Of a DNA stretch of 21,986 bases, positions 1-8,046 are shown one piece after another. The stretch comes from a bacterium HR20 (GTDB lineage Bacteria; Bacteroidota; Ignavibacteria; Kapaibacteriales; NICIL-2). Where the stretch lies: NCBI GenBank assembly GCA_002898675.1, contig BEHW01000023.1, forward strand, positions 1 to 21,986, read 5' to 3'. Each line of letters starts with the position of its first letter. The first letter of the stretch is position 1. The translations under genes and the position numbers were made by a program. Under the pieces are notes generated by a model. It worked only from the letters and a program-made list of their open reading frames with translations. It did no database searches and had not been told where the DNA came from.

Positions 1-2
1 TT

Positions 3-452
3 CGCCCTGGCATAATCTACAACGGCATGTTTTACAAGGATGCAGGACGACGGATTGTATGCTACGACCCCAATACAGGGAAACTGATATGGTACCAGGA
101 TTTTCCAGGTGACTTTTTCTTTTCAGGCTTCATCATTGTTGATGGCACAATCTATGCCAATTGTGAGGATACGTACCTCTACGCACTCGACGCAGAAACA
201 GGGCTTATCAAGTGGAGGGAAAAATCCTCTGGAACAAGCTCCCCGCTGTTCTACATGGACGGAGTGTTGTACTACGTCGGCGGTGGAGACGGAATGCTCC
301 ACGCGGTGGATGCAGCAAGTGGGAAACACCTCTGGAAGATTGATCCGCCAGAGCGGAATGATTACGGATTTGCACCGTCCCGTCCGACCGGGTTTGATGG
401 CCGGCTCTATGTGACGAGCTGGACGACGGCGTACTGCTACCGTGTGCGGTAA
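3..452 (+). CDS. PQQ-like beta-propeller repeat protein, C-terminal part (5' end outside window)
   Basis: The reading frame is open from the left edge and ends in TAA, giving 149 visible residues; the true start lies outside the window. The protein carries repeated strand motifs of the PQQ-like propeller type: YDPNTGKLIW, ALDAETGLIKW and AVDAASGKHLW, each the end of one blade. Proteins with such repeats are usually exported and act as binding scaffolds or as quinoprotein-like domains; nothing here identifies a substrate. From base ~121 to the stop it is about 95% identical in DNA (16 differences in 332 bp by eye, no indels) to the end of the next propeller gene at 666-1859, so the two are tandem paralogues. 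A small ORF follows 21 bp downstream and the second propeller gene lies beyond it, so the three are probably co-transcribed. The family call is secure; the function is unknown. Confidence 0.8.
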   Translation, partial: RPGIIYNGMFYKDAGRRIVCYDPNTGKLIWYQDFPGDFFFSGFIIVDGTIYANCEDTYLYALDAETGLIKWREKSSGTSSPLFYMDGVLYYVGGGDGMLHAVDAASGKHLWKIDPPERNDYGFAPSRPTGFDGRLYVTSWTTAYCYRVR

Positions 453-473
453 GAGTCATGGAGGTTTTGTGCG

Positions 474-662
474 ATGACAGTATGTTGGTGTTTGCAAACG
501 CAACAGGCAATGGATAATGTTGGCGTCCCCGGTCTTCTTCGGGCATACGAAGCAGAAGGCGCCAACCACCTCGAGCAGGGCAATCACCGTAATGTAAGAG
601 AAGCATTTCAGCATATTTTCGACCTTCCATATGATCAATTACGAACACTTCCTCGAAGGTAA
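474..662 (+). CDS. small hypothetical protein between the two propeller genes
   Basis: This 62-codon ORF starts at an ATG preceded by GGAG at 460-463, a well-spaced ribosome-binding site and one of the better ones in the window. It ends 3 bp before the start of the downstream propeller lipoprotein. I do not recognise the product. It has no signal peptide or membrane segment, has a Cys-Trp-Cys near the N-terminus, and its middle (about residues 20-55) looks helical, charged and amphipathic. Tight spacing on both sides (21 bp and 3 bp) argues for co-translation with the flanking propeller genes. It could instead be a decayed remnant left by the duplication that made the propeller pair. An opposite-strand ORF of similar length overlaps it but lacks comparable start signals. 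Confidence 0.45.
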   Translation: MTVCWCLQTQQAMDNVGVPGLLRAYEAEGANHLEQGNHRNVREAFQHIFDLPYDQLRTLPRR

Positions 663-665
663 AGT

Positions 666-1859
666 ATGAAACACTTTGGATTAGCTTGGCTCCTGTCGCT
701 GTATGCTGGCTGCCGTATCTTCAACCCCACAGAACCAACGGAGTTCCAACCACCAAGTATAGCATGGAAGACTAAAATTATTGAAAATGTGCTCATTGAC
801 TACTCTTTTCCGCTTGCAAGGTGGAACAACATTGTAGTATGTATGGGACAAGCAGGCGAGAATAAGCAAAGACTACTTGGGCTAGATGCTACTACCGGTG
901 AAGTGCGTTGGATGTGGGAAGACTTTTTCGAATATGGACAGCCTTCAGGACTTGTGTTTTCTCTTGAATGGCATCAACTAGGTGAAATACTACTGTTTGT
1001 GAGCGGTGGCAAGCAGTATTGTGTTGACATAAGTACAGGCAAGACACTTTGGCGGCGTTATCGCGAGTATTCATCACGCGGAGGTGTTTGTGGTAATGGA
1101 TATCAGTATGCAATAGTTGGTACGACATTTGACAACACAGGTGAAATGTACGACAACATTTATGTGGGTGACATTCGAGATCCAGAAATAGAGCGCTGTA
1201 TATACAAGGGTACTCCCGGGAGAGCTTTAGGGAGACCATACTTGTATCGTGATGCAAATGGTACATTACGTATCTTATTCCTTGAGGTAATCAGAAGTAC
1301 CGGTACAACTGATTACAGCTACACTACGTATATAGTGGGGTTTGATCTGACAAGTGATAGAGAGATTTATAGGACTATGGTTTATAGTCAAACAAAAGAT
1401 GGTGGAGGTGCAATTACGAAGGTTTATGGTGACAATTGCTACAGCGTAGTAGGCAGGCGGATGGTATGTACTGGATTAGGTACGGGAAAGATTCGTTGGT
1501 TTCAAAACTTCCCCGGCGACTTTCTGTTTTCAGGCTTCATCATTGTTGATGGCACCATCTATGCCAATTGCGAGGATACGTACCTCTACGCACTCGACGC
1601 AGAAACAGGGCTTATCAAGTGGAGGGAAAAATCCTCTGGAACAAGCTCGCCACTATTCTACATGGACGGAGTGTTGTACTACGTCGGCGGTGGAGATGGA
1701 ATGCTCCACGCGGTGGATGCAGCAACGGGAAAACACCTGTGGAAGATTGATCCGCCAGAGCGGAATGATTATGGATTTACACGGTCCCGTCCGACTGGGT
1801 TTGATGGCCGGCTCTATGTGACAAGCTGGACGACGGCATACTGCTACCGTGTGCGGTAA
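666..1859 (+). CDS. PQQ-like beta-propeller repeat protein, probable lipoprotein
   Basis: The product is 397 residues. The N-terminus has a short hydrophobic stretch ending in LYAGC (Cys16). This resembles a lipoprotein signal with an atypical Tyr at -3, so membrane anchoring is likely but not certain. Blade-end motifs of the 'D-x-x-TG-x-x-x-W' type sit at about 73-82, 120-129, 270-278, 310-319 and 350-359, with a weaker one near 226-236, suggesting a six- to eight-bladed propeller as in BamB and other PQQ-like repeat proteins. The start follows AAGGT 7 bases upstream. Residues ~288-397 are almost identical to the end of the preceding partial gene, while residues 1-287 are clearly different and their DNA is visibly AT-richer than the rest of the window. 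That mosaic look suggests gene conversion or recombination at the 3' end. Ligand and role are unknown; an assembly or binding scaffold at the outer membrane or periplasm is the general inference. Confidence 0.8.
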   Translation: MKHFGLAWLLSLYAGCRIFNPTEPTEFQPPSIAWKTKIIENVLIDYSFPLARWNNIVVCMGQAGENKQRLLGLDATTGEVRWMWEDFFEYGQPSGLVFSLEWHQLGEILLFVSGGKQYCVDISTGKTLWRRYREYSSRGGVCGNGYQYAIVGTTFDNTGEMYDNIYVGDIRDPEIERCIYKGTPGRALGRPYLYRDANGTLRILFLEVIRSTGTTDYSYTTYIVGFDLTSDREIYRTMVYSQTKDGGGAITKVYGDNCYSVVGRRMVCTGLGTGKIRWFQNFPGDFLFSGFIIVDGTIYANCEDTYLYALDAETGLIKWREKSSGTSSPLFYMDGVLYYVGGGDGMLHAVDAATGKHLWKIDPPERNDYGFTRSRPTGFDGRLYVTSWTTAYCYRVR

Positions 1860-1986
1860 TTCTCCAGTAGCTGCCGTGCGGTGATGATACAATCGCCGTT
1901 GGCAAAACCCCGTTTCCATCTGCTCGATCGCGTCAGCGAGTGACACGCTGATCGTGCGTTAAGAAATCAGTGAAAGATAAAAGATA

Positions 1987-2020
1987 GGAGATCACCACGT
2001 GCAGTTAGTCGTGGCTCTCC
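1987..2020 (-). terminator. possible Rho-independent terminator for the leftward operon
   Basis: On the minus strand GGAGA-g-CCACG pairs with CGTGG-tga-TCTCC around a 10-base loop (5 + 5 base pairs separated by an asymmetric internal bulge). It is followed by the T-rich run CTATCTTTTATCTTTC. It lies about 100 bp beyond the stop of the leftward gene at 2124, which suits the end of the typA operon. The T-run is interrupted, so this is a moderate call. The rest of 1860-2123 shows no convincing gene, only a second small CACAA/TTGTG hairpin at 2029-2043. Confidence 0.35.
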
Positions 2021-2123
2021 TTACGAATCACAATAGCGTTGTGGTGCGTACACTCCACCTAATTCTCTATCCACAAGAAAGAATCCAGGGAATCCGCCGC
2101 TGATGCAACCAGCACGAGCGCAG

Positions 2124-2957
2124 TTACCGCGGATCAGTCGGCTGGGATGATACCTCTACGACCGCGAAAAGGCTCGTTCGTTGGGCTCCGTGCCGTGTGG
2201 TACCAGTACGCCGATAGGTGATGCGCAGTCGCTGCTCGGTCGCGTAGAACAGCCGTCGCGGTAACCGGGTGACTGTATCGAGTTCGACAACACCGTGTGC
2301 CAACGTCCACGCAGCAGTTTGCATCGCGTCCCCTTCGAGCGGCAGTAGATGTACGCCCGAGGATGTTTCCGCAAAGCTCAGCACACGCGGTACGCCTTCT
2401 GCTGTGCAGGAATCCAGGCTCCCGAGATAGAGGCGGTCAAGGTGCGCAGGAGGAACAGCGTACTCAACGAGCGTATCGCGCTGCTCGGCAAGCCACTGCA
2501 TTCGGCCACATGCTGTGCAGGTACTATCGAGCGGAATAAAGAAGACTGGCCCAAACATGCTCCCTGGTACCACACTCACGCTGTTAGCTGCTGTGCTCGT
2601 TGCTTGGATTCGCCAGCCGCGACGGCTCAGCACGAGGTGGGTTGTTACTCCAACAAGTGGAATCGTCGTGCGGGTGCTGCTATCGCCTCGTTCGGTCCAC
2701 TCGCGGGCCCTGGAGCGTTCGAGCCATTGCCGGAGGAAGAGTGTGTCGCCGTGCGTGCTATCACACGCAACCATCCACTCATCGCTCCGATGGCGGAAGA
2801 GCACTGGCTCGCCGACTATCGCGACTGTATCGTACGCCTCGACGTGAAATCGCAGGATCATCCCGGTCTCCAACTGCCACTCGAAACACTGTTGTGCCCA
2901 TGCGCGCATGTGCACAGAGAAAAGCATAAGTCCCAGAAGGAGGAGAACCCAGCGCAT
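2124..2957 (-). CDS. secreted hypothetical protein with CxxC motif
   Basis: The 277-residue product opens with a clear Sec signal peptide: Arg at position 2, a leucine-rich core, and probable cleavage after Ala-Trp-Ala near residue 21. The mature part is rich in beta-strand-forming residues and has no further membrane segments. Five cysteines are visible (24, 65, 147, 150, 184), including CTAC at 147-150, so disulphides in the periplasm or outside the cell are plausible. Its ATG overlaps the stop of the upstream gene in TGATG, which indicates translational coupling. Near the C-terminus the phrase 'ELDTVTRLPRRLFY' resembles the 'ATGLPLLIE' stretch of its neighbour, and both may share a fold in which a strand reports 'conversion of TG-L'. 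I recognise no named family. A partner role with the upstream DUF6263-like protein is inference. Confidence 0.7.
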   Translation of the reverse strand: MRWVLLLLGLMLFSVHMRAWAQQCFEWQLETGMILRFHVEAYDTVAIVGEPVLFRHRSDEWMVACDSTHGDTLFLRQWLERSRAREWTERGDSSTRTTIPLVGVTTHLVLSRRGWRIQATSTAANSVSVVPGSMFGPVFFIPLDSTCTACGRMQWLAEQRDTLVEYAVPPAHLDRLYLGSLDSCTAEGVPRVLSFAETSSGVHLLPLEGDAMQTAAWTLAHGVVELDTVTRLPRRLFYATEQRLRITYRRTGTTRHGAQRTSLFAVVEVSSQPTDPR

Positions 2958-3874
2958 CAGAGACGGCGTACCATTCGCCCTTGGATATCAATGTTCATCG
3001 GCACGACTGTATTGCCCTGGTCGTAGAGCGTCATGCGTTGATCAATCTGCGCAGCCGTCTCGATCAGGAGCGGCAAGCCCGTTGCCTGTTCGATAATGTA
3101 GCGAGCGCGGAGGACACCGTCACCACTGATCCCCATCGTCATGCCCATCTGCTCGGAAGTTCCGCTCAACAGGTAGCGTACCGATTCGACCTGCACAACT
3201 AAACACCGCCGCCCAAGGGTATCAAGCATTCCCGAGTAGGTATAACGCAACTCCATCGTTGTCACAATCCGCTGGTTTGCGATACCCATTTCGATGGTGT
3301 CGCTCGAGGCACGCGTCCATTGCATCCCCGGACGGAGCGGATCATCGGGAAACTCGATGAGGAACTGTACGCGCACGCCACCGCCAGTGAGCTGCTCAAT
3401 TGCTTGGCGACGGATGCTCGAGGCAGCAGCGCTACTGTCGGTTGCAACGATTGATTGCCGGACAACTTTGCCGAGCCGGGTACACTCCATGTGCGTTTCC
3501 AGCGCTTCCAACTCCGGCAGCGACATCGTCGAATCACTCGCCCCCATCTGCGCAAGGCCGCTCAGCTCAAGTTGTACCCCACGCTGGCGGAGAACAAGCT
3601 GGACGATCGAATCACTAACGCTTGTGGGCACTACCTCCTGCCGCATCGTAACCTTCGATTGAATCGGCTGCTCGACGTCCATCACGTGGAGTGTCTGTGT
3701 AATATGGACAGTGTTGTCGAACGTGTACGGTACTCCCTGCGTCGGCTGAAGTCGGTAGAGAGCAGCCTGCTGGTTACGCATTGGTTGCAGTAGGGAGCCC
3801 TTCGGCGGCGCTTGGGCGAGAAGGTTCGCTGTAAGGAGCAGCGCACAGACACTGCCGATGGAAACAAGACGCAT
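2957..3874 (-). CDS. secreted DUF6263-like protein
   Basis: The product is 305 residues with an N-terminal signal peptide (hydrophobic to about residue 20, cleavage probably at Ala-Gln-Ala). The pattern of the mature region matches what I know of DUF6263 proteins of Bacteroidota. An early strand with repeated T/Q residues (HITQTLHV) is followed by long beta-rich segments. Next comes 'FPDDPLRPGMQW', the typical 'P-x-x-P-V-x-G-D-x-W' turn, and then a late 'SGDGVLRARYIIEQATGLPL' strand pair. Members are exported and of unknown function. It lies 38 bp downstream of typA on the same strand and is coupled by TGATG to the following secreted protein, so it is probably transcribed from the typA promoter or from one inside typA. 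The family assignment is from pattern memory only. Confidence 0.7.
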   Translation of the reverse strand: MRLVSIGSVCALLLTANLLAQAPPKGSLLQPMRNQQAALYRLQPTQGVPYTFDNTVHITQTLHVMDVEQPIQSKVTMRQEVVPTSVSDSIVQLVLRQRGVQLELSGLAQMGASDSTMSLPELEALETHMECTRLGKVVRQSIVATDSSAAASSIRRQAIEQLTGGGVRVQFLIEFPDDPLRPGMQWTRASSDTIEMGIANQRIVTTMELRYTYSGMLDTLGRRCLVVQVESVRYLLSGTSEQMGMTMGISGDGVLRARYIIEQATGLPLLIETAAQIDQRMTLYDQGNTVVPMNIDIQGRMVRRL

Positions 3875-3912
3875 GCTATGCCTTCAGTTTGTGAAATTTG
3901 GTCAGCTGCAAA

Positions 3913-5754
3913 TTACGCCATACTTTCCGCCACCGCACGGCTGCGCTTTTGATGGCGCTGGCGTTCGTTGGTGTTCAGAATCCGTTTGCGAATACGGAGC
4001 GAGAGCGGAGTAACTTCGAGCAGCTCGTCGTCGTTGAGAACTTCCAAGTACTGCTCCAGTGTCATCGCGCGTGGTGGCGCAAGCCGCACAAGCCCTTCAG
4101 AGCCACTCGAGCGCATGTTGGTCAGATGTTTCGCTTTGCAGGGGTTGACGACAAGGTCGCCTTCTCGGGCATGCTCGCCGATGACCATGCCTTCATAGAC
4201 GCGTTCGCCCGGCGAGATGAACAGTACTCCGCGCTCCTGGATGCTTTCGAGCGCATAGGCTGTAGCAATGCCATCTTCGAGCGCAACCAAACTGCCACGC
4301 GTTCGGCGTGCGATGTCCCCGCGGTACGGCTCGTAGCCAGCGAAGGTGTGGTGCAGAACGCCTTCTCCGCGCGTGAGCGTCATAAACTCAGTGCGGAAGC
4401 CAAGTAAACCGCGCGCAGGAACGCTGAACTCCAAGCGGACTGCATCGCCGATAGGCAGCATGGCGAGCATCTCTCCGCGCCGACGCCCGAGCGACTCGAT
4501 CACGCTGCCGCTAAACTCTGCCGGCACGTCAATAACCACATGCTCGATCGGCTCGAGCAGTTTGCCTTCGGCATCACGCTGGAAGAGAATCTCCGGTTGC
4601 GAGACGGCAAGTTCGTACCCTTCGCGGCGCATCGTTTCGATGAGCACTGCCATTTGCAGCTCCCCTCGACCGAGCACACGGAACACATCTGGTTGATCGG
4701 TTTCCTCGATGCGGAGCGAGACATTCGTCCGAAGCTCGCGCCAGAGCCGATCGCGCAGCTTCGGCGTCGTAACGAACTTTCCTTCCTTCCCCGCCAGCGG
4801 TGAGGTATTCACCATGAACTGCATCGCAACGGTCGGCTCCTCGACAACCACTGGCGGCAGCGGTTCTGGTCGCTCTGCTGCTGCGATGGTATCGCCAATG
4901 CGGACAGTTTCGATTCCCGCCAGACAGATGATGTCGCCTGCTTCTGCCTGCTCAATCTCGACGCGCTCCAGCCCGCGGAACGCCATCAGCTTCGTTATCC
5001 GCAGCGGCATGCTGCTGCCGTCGGTCGAAAGCAGGACCGCTTGATCACCGACACGGATGCGTCCGCGGTGGATGCGCCCAATGGCAAGACGCCCGACGTA
5101 GTCGTTCCAATCGAGCGCCGAGACAATCATCTGGAACGGCTCGTCTGGCTGATGCACTGGCGGCGGGATGTGTTCGAGGATCGCTTCGAAGAGCGGAACC
5201 AAGTTTGCGCCCGGCTCATCGAGCCGCCACGATGCAACACCATCGCGCCCGACAGCGTAGAGGACCGGCATATCGAGCGCTTCTAATCCCGCACCGAGCG
5301 CCAGGAAGAGCTCGTGCACCTGATCGAGCACTTCGCGTGGGCGCGCATCGCTGCGATCGATCTTGTTGATGACGATAATCGCCGGCAGTTGCCGCTCGAT
5401 TGCCTTGCGCACAACGAACTTCGTCTGTGGAAGCGGACCTTCGGCAGCATCCACCAAGACGAGGACGCCATCTACCATCGAGAGCGCACGCTCGACTTCG
5501 CCACCGAAATCGGCGTGGCCCGGCGTATCCACGATGTTGATCGTGACGCCATTCCACTCGACTGCGGTATTTTTCGCCATGATGGTAATGCCCTTTTCGC
5601 GCTCGAGCGCATTGGAGTCGAGCATGCGCTCGGCAAGAACCTGTCCATCGCGGAAGAGTCCTGCTTGGCGCAAGATTTGGTCCACGAGCGTCGTCTTGCC
5701 GTGGTCAACGTGTGCGATGATTGCAACGTTGCGGATGTCCGAGCGAAGCTGCAT
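3913..5754 (-). CDS. typA: ribosome-associated translational GTPase TypA/BipA
   Basis: The product is 613 residues, the normal length of TypA/BipA. This GTPase binds the 70S ribosome near the EF-G site and assists 50S assembly and stress or low-temperature growth. It starts with MQLRSDIRNVAIIAHVDHGKT, with the P-loop at residues 14-22. The switch II DTPGH, the NKID base-recognition motif, domain II, an EF-G-like 'VLGRGELQMAVLIETMRREGYE' and the TypA-specific C-terminal region ('SIQERGVLFISPGERVYEGMVIGEH', 'LTNMRSSG') follow in order. The frame stays open far upstream, antisense to recG, but homology begins exactly at the ATG at 5754, so that start is chosen. No clear ribosome-binding site is visible, as is common in Bacteroidota. 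It is divergent from recG and first in a leftward cluster with two secreted proteins. Confidence 0.96.
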   Translation of the reverse strand: MQLRSDIRNVAIIAHVDHGKTTLVDQILRQAGLFRDGQVLAERMLDSNALEREKGITIMAKNTAVEWNGVTINIVDTPGHADFGGEVERALSMVDGVLVLVDAAEGPLPQTKFVVRKAIERQLPAIIVINKIDRSDARPREVLDQVHELFLALGAGLEALDMPVLYAVGRDGVASWRLDEPGANLVPLFEAILEHIPPPVHQPDEPFQMIVSALDWNDYVGRLAIGRIHRGRIRVGDQAVLLSTDGSSMPLRITKLMAFRGLERVEIEQAEAGDIICLAGIETVRIGDTIAAAERPEPLPPVVVEEPTVAMQFMVNTSPLAGKEGKFVTTPKLRDRLWRELRTNVSLRIEETDQPDVFRVLGRGELQMAVLIETMRREGYELAVSQPEILFQRDAEGKLLEPIEHVVIDVPAEFSGSVIESLGRRRGEMLAMLPIGDAVRLEFSVPARGLLGFRTEFMTLTRGEGVLHHTFAGYEPYRGDIARRTRGSLVALEDGIATAYALESIQERGVLFISPGERVYEGMVIGEHAREGDLVVNPCKAKHLTNMRSSGSEGLVRLAPPRAMTLEQYLEVLNDDELLEVTPLSLRIRKRILNTNERQRHQKRSRAVAESMA

Positions 5755-5820
5755 CGTTCGAAAGCCTGTGGTGAACAAGGGCGCTATGACGAATGTTCCA
5801 CTCCGAGAGTGCGTCGCTCG
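5755..5820. promoter_or_regulatory. divergent typA/recG intergenic region
   Basis: These 66 bases separate two head-to-head genes and must hold the start signals of both unless one promoter lies inside a gene. I see neither a convincing sigma-70 -35/-10 pair nor a TAnnTTTG box on either strand, and no strong inverted repeat. The entry marks the location only. Confidence 0.4.
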
Positions 5821-8043
5821 ATGAAAGAAGATTCTCCGCTCCAGATGCCGGTCCAATACCTCAAGGGCGTCGGACCACGACGTGCCGAGGTGTTGGCGGC
5901 AGCCGGTGTGCGGACCATCGAGGACTTGCTCTACTACGTTCCGCGCGCCTACATCGAGCGGACTACGCAGCGTTCGCTTCGCTCGATCGCCGAGCCGATG
6001 CTGATGCCGATGCTCTTTGCTCGCGAGCGCGAGTCTGTCAGCGTTCTCCGCAGAGAAGTGAGCATCATCGTCACCATCGAGCGCATCGTCGAAAAGCGCT
6101 TTCGATCGCAGCGGACGCTGCTCGAAGCAATCATTCGCGACGATACTGGCGCATATGGCGCGCTCCACTTCTGGAATGGGCACCAGTACTACCGGCGCGC
6201 GCTGAGCGTCGGCAAACGGTACATCGTCACTGGAGTTCCTGAGCTCGATCGTCTGCACCGCGTGACGTTTACTCACCCACAGGTCGAACCAGTCGAAGAC
6301 GACGACGATGCAGCGCTCGCCCAAGGGATTCTGCCGCTCTACCGACTGAGCGAGCAGATGCGATCGCGCGGCATTACGCATAGCGCGCTCCGGCGGCTTG
6401 TTCGCACTGCACTCGAGAGCGTCCACTCGGTCATTGCTGATCCCCTGCCGCTGTCGCTCCGCCAGGAGCGTATGCTCCCACCCCTCCAGGAAACACTCGA
6501 ACATCTGCACTTCCCGACTAGCCACCAGGCGCTCGAACGCGCCCAACAGCGCATGAAGTACCAAGAGATTTTCCTTTTTGAGTTGTTGCTCGCGATCGGA
6601 CGGCAGCGCAAGCGCAGGAGCCCGGCTCCTGTGATCGCAGCAGCAAGTCCACGCTGGGAGCAGCTCTGCCGCACGCTCCCATTCACGCTCACCAGCGCGC
6701 AACGGCGCGCCATCGAAGCAATCGCCGCCGATTTGGCAAGCGGCCGTCCGATGCATCGCCTCTTGCAGGGCGATGTCGGCGCGGGGAAAACGCTCGTGGC
6801 GCTCGCTGCAATGCTCGCAACTGCTGATGCAGGGTATCAATCGCTGCTGGCTGTTCCCACCGAAGTGCTCGCGGAGCAGCATTGGCGGACAATTCGGCGA
6901 TTGACCAGCACACTCGATCTCGAGGTCGTCAAGCTCGTCGGCAGCCAATCGCCAGCCGAGCGGCGTGCAACTGCTGGCGCCATCGCTACTGGCCAAGCGC
7001 AGATTGTCGTCGGCACCCACGCGCTCTTTGCAGAATCCGCCGCAGGGGACCAGCAGCGGTACCACCGCGTCGGATTAGTCGTCATTGACGAGCAACATCG
7101 CTTCGGTGTCGTCCAGCGAGCACGGCTCGAACAGCTTGCCAGCACCTCACATCCGGAACGACTCCAGCCGCACGTGCTCGTGATGAGCGCAACGCCCATT
7201 CCGCGCACGCTGACGATGACGCTCTACGGCGACCTCGACGTCACAACGCTCGATGAACTCCCCGCAGGACGCCAGCCCGTCCGGACGCTCGTGCTCGGGC
7301 ACGACCAACTCGACCGCGCCTACGAGATCATTCGCACCGAAGTCCGCGCTCGCCGGCAAGCGTTCATCGTCTATCCTCTCGTCGAGGAATCCGAACGCGT
7401 CCAACTCAAAGCAGCGAGCGCTGAGTTCGAGCGGCTTGCACGCGAGCAGTTTCCCACTGAGCGGCTCGCACTCGTCCACGGCCAGATGAGCTGGAACGAA
7501 AAAGAACACGTGATGGAGCGCTTCGCCGCCGGGGACTACGACATTTTAGTTGCTACAACCGTCATCGAAGTTGGCATTGACGTTCCCAACGCCACCGTGA
7601 TGCTCATCGAGCATGCCGAGCGCTTTGGGCTTGCCCAGCTCCACCAGCTTCGAGGGCGCGTCGGACGTGGCACTGCGCCTGCTACGTGTTTGCTCATCAC
7701 CGAGCCTGCACTTGCTCTGATGGTCCAGAGCCCACCGCGGGATGACGAGCCGCCGGCAGTCGTCCGCCTCCGGACGATGGCGCAAACCACCAACGGTTTT
7801 TTGATCGCCGAAGCCGATATGCGCCTGCGTGGACCGGGCGATATGCTCGGCACTCGCCAAGCCGGGATGCCGGAATTTCGCTTTGTGGATTTGGCAAGCG
7901 ACGCCGAAATCATCGCCCAAGCACGCCAGGACGCAGTTCGATTGCTCGAGGGCGATCCACATTTGCGCCGCCCCGAGCATGCGCGGCTCCGAGCGCACCT
8001 GCTCAGCTATGCAGACGCGAACACTCACTTTTCCACTGCGTAG
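5821..8043 (+). CDS. recG: ATP-dependent DNA helicase RecG
   Basis: The product is 740 residues from the ATG at 5821, typical of RecG, a branch-migrating helicase that remodels stalled forks and Holliday junctions. The wedge/OB region occupies the first third, beginning with an HhH-like 'YLKGVGPRRAEVLAAAGV'. The helicase core shows Walker A GDVGAGKT at 317-324, the DEQH box at 423-426 (in DEQHRFGV), and SATPIPRT from 456. The conserved C-terminal 'TTVIEVGIDVPNATVMLIEHAERFGL' precedes 'QLRGRVGRG', and a TRG-like segment follows. The frame is open upstream to 5314, but that part is antisense to typA and has no RecG similarity; ATG 5845 is an alternative start at the 'MPVQYLKGVG' position. Only 3 bp separate its TAG from the next gene, so it leads the recG-MBL-lptE-GT2 transcription unit. 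Confidence 0.96.
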   Translation: MKEDSPLQMPVQYLKGVGPRRAEVLAAAGVRTIEDLLYYVPRAYIERTTQRSLRSIAEPMLMPMLFARERESVSVLRREVSIIVTIERIVEKRFRSQRTLLEAIIRDDTGAYGALHFWNGHQYYRRALSVGKRYIVTGVPELDRLHRVTFTHPQVEPVEDDDDAALAQGILPLYRLSEQMRSRGITHSALRRLVRTALESVHSVIADPLPLSLRQERMLPPLQETLEHLHFPTSHQALERAQQRMKYQEIFLFELLLAIGRQRKRRSPAPVIAAASPRWEQLCRTLPFTLTSAQRRAIEAIAADLASGRPMHRLLQGDVGAGKTLVALAAMLATADAGYQSLLAVPTEVLAEQHWRTIRRLTSTLDLEVVKLVGSQSPAERRATAGAIATGQAQIVVGTHALFAESAAGDQQRYHRVGLVVIDEQHRFGVVQRARLEQLASTSHPERLQPHVLVMSATPIPRTLTMTLYGDLDVTTLDELPAGRQPVRTLVLGHDQLDRAYEIIRTEVRARRQAFIVYPLVEESERVQLKAASAEFERLAREQFPTERLALVHGQMSWNEKEHVMERFAAGDYDILVATTVIEVGIDVPNATVMLIEHAERFGLAQLHQLRGRVGRGTAPATCLLITEPALALMVQSPPRDDEPPAVVRLRTMAQTTNGFLIAEADMRLRGPGDMLGTRQAGMPEFRFVDLASDAEIIAQARQDAVRLLEGDPHLRRPEHARLRAHLLSYADANTHFSTA

Positions 8044-8046
8044 AAC

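Noticed and set aside
1860..1975. A possible gene remnant on either strand after the propeller lipoprotein
   Set aside because: Short open stretches exist (an 18-residue plus-strand ORF and a minus-strand frame running into the propeller gene), but none has start signals or recognisable similarity. A frameshifted remnant cannot be excluded.
5314..5820. Extension of the recG frame to a 909-residue protein
   Set aside because: The extra 169 codons are antisense to the start of typA and unlike RecG. The frame is open because of codon bias on the opposite strand.
5755..7065. Extension of the typA frame to a 1050-residue protein
   Set aside because: The upstream 437 residues are antisense to recG, have biased composition (Arg/Glu/Cys-rich) and no TypA similarity; TypA homology starts exactly at ATG 5754.
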